Source of the DNA: Pseudomonadota bacterium | Lineage (GTDB): Bacteria > Pseudomonadota > Gammaproteobacteria > Burkholderiales > Ferrovaceae | Direction: 5' to 3' | Assembly (NCBI GenBank): GCA_021811005.1 | Contig: JAJZPY010000008.1 | Location: forward strand, 1-27,152 | Length of the DNA stretch: 27,152 bases | Shown: one piece after another, positions 23,930-27,152 of the stretch | Layout: each line of letters opens with the position of its first letter | Position numbering within the stretch: the first letter of the stretch is position 1 | Made by a program: the position numbers and the translations under genes | Notes under the pieces: generated by a model | What the model saw: only the letters and a program-made list of their open reading frames with translations | Databases searched by the model: none | What the model was told of the DNA's origin: nothing

Positions 23930-26890
23930 TTACGATGCAACAACAATAGCGTGCGTTCCAGCAGTAAATGTATGAGATCCAACCAGCTCGATGATTGTCA
24001 TTGTCGCACCAGTTTGCGAGCCGATTGCTGCTGTTGTATTGGTTTCAGCTACATAAGTGTTCCCGCCATATACGGAGTATGCAACTACACCAGTGGTGAC
24101 TGCTACGGCTTCAATTGCAGTGATTGTTGCCGCAGCTGTTGCTCCGGCTGTCACGGCTGCGTGAATTGTTACGGTACTTGCAGCATCGCCAGCCAAAACA
24201 ATCTGGTCGTTGGCAGAAGCGCCCGTAACCGTAAGGTTCACAGCACTAGCCCAATTAGTACCACCTGTACCGATCGAGATTTTGTCATACAAAGCCGATG
24301 TGCTGGTATGCGTTCCCAACGTTACGTTGTAAGAGCCAGTCGTGTCAGTTGTTGCCGCACCGAGTGTAATCGAGTTTGCACCAGAACCAACCGTCACTTT
24401 GACCGTGCTAGCGAGTTCAGCATCAGTAATGCTGTTGTTGGCATTGCCAGCGCTAATTGTGTCTGTGACTGTTGAGGCTGCTGCAGTTCCACTCAGGTTT
24501 ACCGTGATATGGGAGTTATCTGACGCTCCGGAGATGGTAACACCCGTCGTGTTCGAATCAGTAAGGCTCATTGTCTGGCCATCACTAAGACTCAGAGATG
24601 TAATTCCACTCATTGTCGAAGTAATGTTCAGCTTCCCAGACAGCGTCAACGAGGTAATGTTGCTGTCTGTCCAGGCACCAATCGTTCCTACTCCAGTACC
24701 CGAATTAGTAACGGTCATTGTGGTGATTGTGCCGCCAGAGGTGGCCAGCGTACTAATGGTGTCATTACCTGAACCTTGGAAAACAAGGTTGCCCAACTTA
24801 GAGTCGGTAAGGGTACCAATTACGACTCCATAACCACCTGTTGAGGTATTGTTGATGGTAAAGGAAGTTGCCTGGTTAGCTGTTTCATTAAGGCCCACAA
24901 CATCCAAGCCTGCTGTTCCGCTTACATTCAAAGTGGAGAGACCGTTGTCGGTCAGCGTCGTAATTGTGTTGTAGTTATAAGATGCCGTACCAGCCGTCGT
25001 AGTGATATTTGCACCATTGCTCACTACGCTCAGAGTACCGATACCAACGCTGTTGGCATCAGACAGAGCAAGCGTACCTGTTGTAAATCCAGCAGCTGTG
25101 GTTGATGCGGCACCCAACGTTACACTCACTGAATCCGAGAGACCGGTAGTATCAGCATAATTGACGGTCAGCGAAGTTTCTGCAGCATCAATGGTAATAC
25201 TATCCTGTTTGGCAAGATGGCTTACTGCAACCGTGCCGCCACCCTGAACATCCAAAGACGTAAACCCTGAGGACAACTGGTTCATATCAACTGTGCCAGC
25301 CACTGTCGAGGTAATACCAAGTGTCGCAAAGCCAGTTACATTTGCACCAGTCTTTGCAGAAGTTAGAGCAAATGCACCACCATCCAGAACCAACTCATTG
25401 TTCGTCGCGGACCCGCCAGCAATTTTTTTAGTGGCATCAGCAGTATCACTAATCATGATCACATCTTGGCCAGATGAACCAGTAAACGTCTGCGTTGTGG
25501 CATCAAGAACTGCTGTAAAAGTGCCTGACGATGTGTCAGAAATTGTCAGAGCTGCAGCAAGCGCTGCAAGACCAGTACCAGCCGCTGTTGCCCCGTCGCT
25601 GAAGCCTGCCCCAGCACTAACATTCAATGCGGTTAGGGAGCTATTGATCGTGTTAAGGGTCAACACGTTGGTGCCGGAAACGTTCAACGTCTTCAAACCT
25701 GTATCAGCAAAGGCTTTCAATGAAGAATCGTTGCTAGCCGTCGTGACATTCAAAGTTTTGATTTCGTTGTTGTAGTCTGTGATCGTATTGTCGCCCGTGT
25801 AATTAAGCCCGTTAACTGTAAGATTCAGGGTCGAATTGCTTGTGGGGGTGGTACCTGTGCTTGCAGTTCCCTTGGTTACACCCGCTGTTGCGTTATCAAT
25901 TTGCAGCGTTGCATTAGCGGTGCTTGTGCTTGTGTCGGTCAGGGAAAGGGTTGTCAGCGCATTGTCTTGAATGAGAGATCCCGTACCATAGTTGGTCAAG
26001 GTAACGCTCGTAATTGTGTTTGCTGTTGTGGTGCCGACGTTGGTGTCAATCACCTTCACCGCTCCGTCAGCCGTTACGCCGGGTTGTGCCGTCACAGCTG
26101 TAACGGCAGCTACGTTTGCTACCGCCGTTACTCCATTGACACCTGGAGCTGCCGTAACGGAAGACACAGCCACCACAGGCGAGACCGCTGCAACTGTAGC
26201 TTTGGCGGTTTGAACTGCTGCCTGACTCACAGTAACTGTCGTAGTAGAGGAGCCGCCATTTACCGTTACAGCACTTTCTGCAGTGACCGTTGTATTGTTG
26301 GCATTGGTCATATTTTCAGTGATCGTGTCAACTGTACCGCCATTTACAGTGATCAAACCGCCGGAGGAAGCAGCAGAGATACCAGTGGTTACGTTGACAG
26401 CGCCTGCGGGTGCAGTCGTCGCGCCGATTACAATCGTTCCAGCACCTTGATTTGCAGAGTTAACGGTCACGCTTGACCCGCCATCAATGCCAATGTTACC
26501 GGCGCCTTGCGAGGAGTCAGTCAGTGTTACAGCTGTTGTTCCAGCTGCGGTAAGACCTACCGTGGTAGTACCGTCAGCTGAGGCACCATCGCCACCTTTT
26601 TCTGTTACGTTAAGGGTGGTCAAACCAGTGTAGCCAGATACGTCTGCACCAGCAGCCAGTGTGCCGCCAGAATTGATATTGACCGTTTGAACTCCACTAA
26701 CGGTTACAGAAGGAAGCGCTGAGCCACCGCCACTCTGCAGGTCATTAATGGTAAGTGTATTGCCTGTACCTGTAGCCTTGATGCTGTCCAAATTGTTGAA
26801 GGTAGCATTGGTCGCGCTAGCGGTTCCATTAATGATGCCGGTAATGCTGCTGTTGCCACTGGGGGTAATAGCATCCAGACCCGTAGTGAG
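23930..26890 (-). CDS. RsaA-like S-layer/type I-secreted protein, N-terminally truncated
   Basis: An open frame of 986 residues is rich in Thr, Ala, Ser, Gly and Asn and lacks Cys. It opens with LTTGLDAITPSGNSSITG, the motif that in RsaA-like proteins follows the N-terminal anchoring domain. Long beta-repeats follow (LTTLNVTEKGGDG, SLTALNVSAG, LGNLVFQGSGNDTISTL). It ends YSVYGGNTYVAETNTTAA...VELVG-type, equivalent to the C-terminus of the surface protein at 10907-13894. An in-frame TAG lies immediately upstream at 26893-26891 and nothing like the N-terminal domain lies beyond it; the first plausible alternative start is TTG at 26791. The gene is therefore probably broken or misjoined here. 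It is much more AT-rich, especially at third codon positions, than the first RsaA-like gene. Confidence 0.8.
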   Translation of the reverse strand, partial: LTTGLDAITPSGNSSITGIINGTASATNATFNNLDSIKATGTGNTLTINDLQSGGGSALPSVTVSGVQTVNINSGGTLAAGADVSGYTGLTTLNVTEKGGDGASADGTTTVGLTAAGTTAVTLTDSSQGAGNIGIDGGSSVTVNSANQGAGTIVIGATTAPAGAVNVTTGISAASSGGLITVNGGTVDTITENMTNANNTTVTAESAVTVNGGSSTTTVTVSQAAVQTAKATVAAVSPVVAVSSVTAAPGVNGVTAVANVAAVTAVTAQPGVTADGAVKVIDTNVGTTTANTITSVTLTNYGTGSLIQDNALTTLSLTDTSTSTANATLQIDNATAGVTKGTASTGTTPTSNSTLNLTVNGLNYTGDNTITDYNNEIKTLNVTTASNDSSLKAFADTGLKTLNVSGTNVLTLNTINSSLTALNVSAGAGFSDGATAAGTGLAALAAALTISDTSSGTFTAVLDATTQTFTGSSGQDVIMISDTADATKKIAGGSATNNELVLDGGAFALTSAKTGANVTGFATLGITSTVAGTVDMNQLSSGFTSLDVQGGGTVAVSHLAKQDSITIDAAETSLTVNYADTTGLSDSVSVTLGAASTTAAGFTTGTLALSDANSVGIGTLSVVSNGANITTTAGTASYNYNTITTLTDNGLSTLNVSGTAGLDVVGLNETANQATSFTINNTSTGGYGVVIGTLTDSKLGNLVFQGSGNDTISTLATSGGTITTMTVTNSGTGVGTIGAWTDSNITSLTLSGKLNITSTMSGITSLSLSDGQTMSLTDSNTTGVTISGASDNSHITVNLSGTAAASTVTDTISAGNANNSITDAELASTVKVTVGSGANSITLGAATTDTTGSYNVTLGTHTSTSALYDKISIGTGGTNWASAVNLTVTGASANDQIVLAGDAASTVTIHAAVTAGATAAATITAIEAVAVTTGVVAYSVYGGNTYVAETNTTAAIGSQTGATMTIIELVGSHTFTAGTHAIVVAS

Positions 26891-27152
26891 CTAGCCGATA
26901 TGAAGGAAAGAGAAAATCTGCGTGGTTACGAGATTTTTGATGAGGCTACAAATTGCCCCTTTTGAATTTCCTACGGCGTTCCAATCATTTCTGTCCAAAG
27001 CTGGAGCCATTCACGCTTCGCCCCGGCCATGAAGCCCATCAGTCAAGGGGTTTGGGAAGGAAAGCCCTCCCCTTTCTTCACCTACTCACTTCCGACATTT
27101 CTGGAAGGATCAGCCATCAGCTTGCATGCTGCGGCCACGGCCGGCCGGGCTA
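26891..27152. other. unassigned sequence at right edge, beyond the truncation junction
   Basis: About 260 bp with no convincing gene. All frames through 26891-27028 are short. One plus frame is open from ATG 27029 to the window edge (about 41 codons, MKPISQGVWEGKPSPFF...), unrecognised. No inverted-repeat end could be identified with certainty. It may be the end of an insertion element or a different locus joined by rearrangement or assembly. Confidence 0.4.

Noticed and set aside
26972..27043. Short minus-strand ORF beginning MGFMAGAKREWLQLW
   Set aside because: Only about 23 codons, without a ribosome site or recognisable family.

Overview
The window looks like a chromosomal segment of a Gram-negative proteobacterium, probably a betaproteobacterium. 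The first ~14.7 kb and 16.6-21.6 kb are GC-rich. The gene content includes a YheS-type ABC-F ATPase, a pseudoazurin-like cupredoxin, CysD/CysNC-type sulfate activation and RsaA-like surface proteins. The taxon is inferred from gene types only; there is no rRNA or tRNA gene to anchor it.

Layout. 1-2764 (minus): two adjacent diguanylate cyclases (GAF-PAS-PAS-GGDEF, cut by the left edge, and GAF-GGDEF). 2870-8241: housekeeping and envelope genes (glycine-zipper protein, short-chain dehydrogenase, Tad/TadG-like protein, ABC-F ATPase, single-pass membrane protein). 8430-14711: a Thr-rich probable secreted protein, a sulfotransferase, an intergenic region with a previously unlisted candidate Fur-controlled small RNA (about 9959-10053, minus), a pseudoazurin, a ~995-aa RsaA-like surface protein and a second sulfotransferase. 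14822-16621: a more AT-rich accessory patch with a nested inverted repeat, a UPF0149 protein, a truncated GNAT acetyltransferase and a HigBA-like toxin-antitoxin pair. 16665-21654: sulfur genes, namely a TauE/SafE exporter, CysQ, a CysD with an extra ~185-residue N-terminal domain, and a fused CysN-CysC. 21597-26890 (minus): a TPR-sulfotransferase, a 70-aa DUF6447-like protein and a second RsaA-like surface protein that has lost its N-terminus at an abrupt junction near 26890. 26891-27152 has no recognisable gene.

How it may fit together. CysDNC makes PAPS, CysQ removes the PAP left after sulfate transfer, and three sulfotransferases of different subtypes lie among three repetitive, Thr/Ser/Gly/Asn-rich proteins that look like type I secretion or S-layer substrates. 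My main inference is that this is a surface-protein (or surface-glycan) sulfation locus, similar in logic to the Xanthomonas rax system (tyrosine sulfotransferase plus ATP sulfurylase/APS kinase plus type I secretion) but with S-layer-like proteins as candidate targets. No type I transporter genes are in the window, so export is inferred from the proteins alone. The second independent find is the Fur-box/promoter/hairpin/terminator arrangement at 9959-10087, which has the layout expected of a RyhB/PrrF/NrrF-like iron-responsive RNA.
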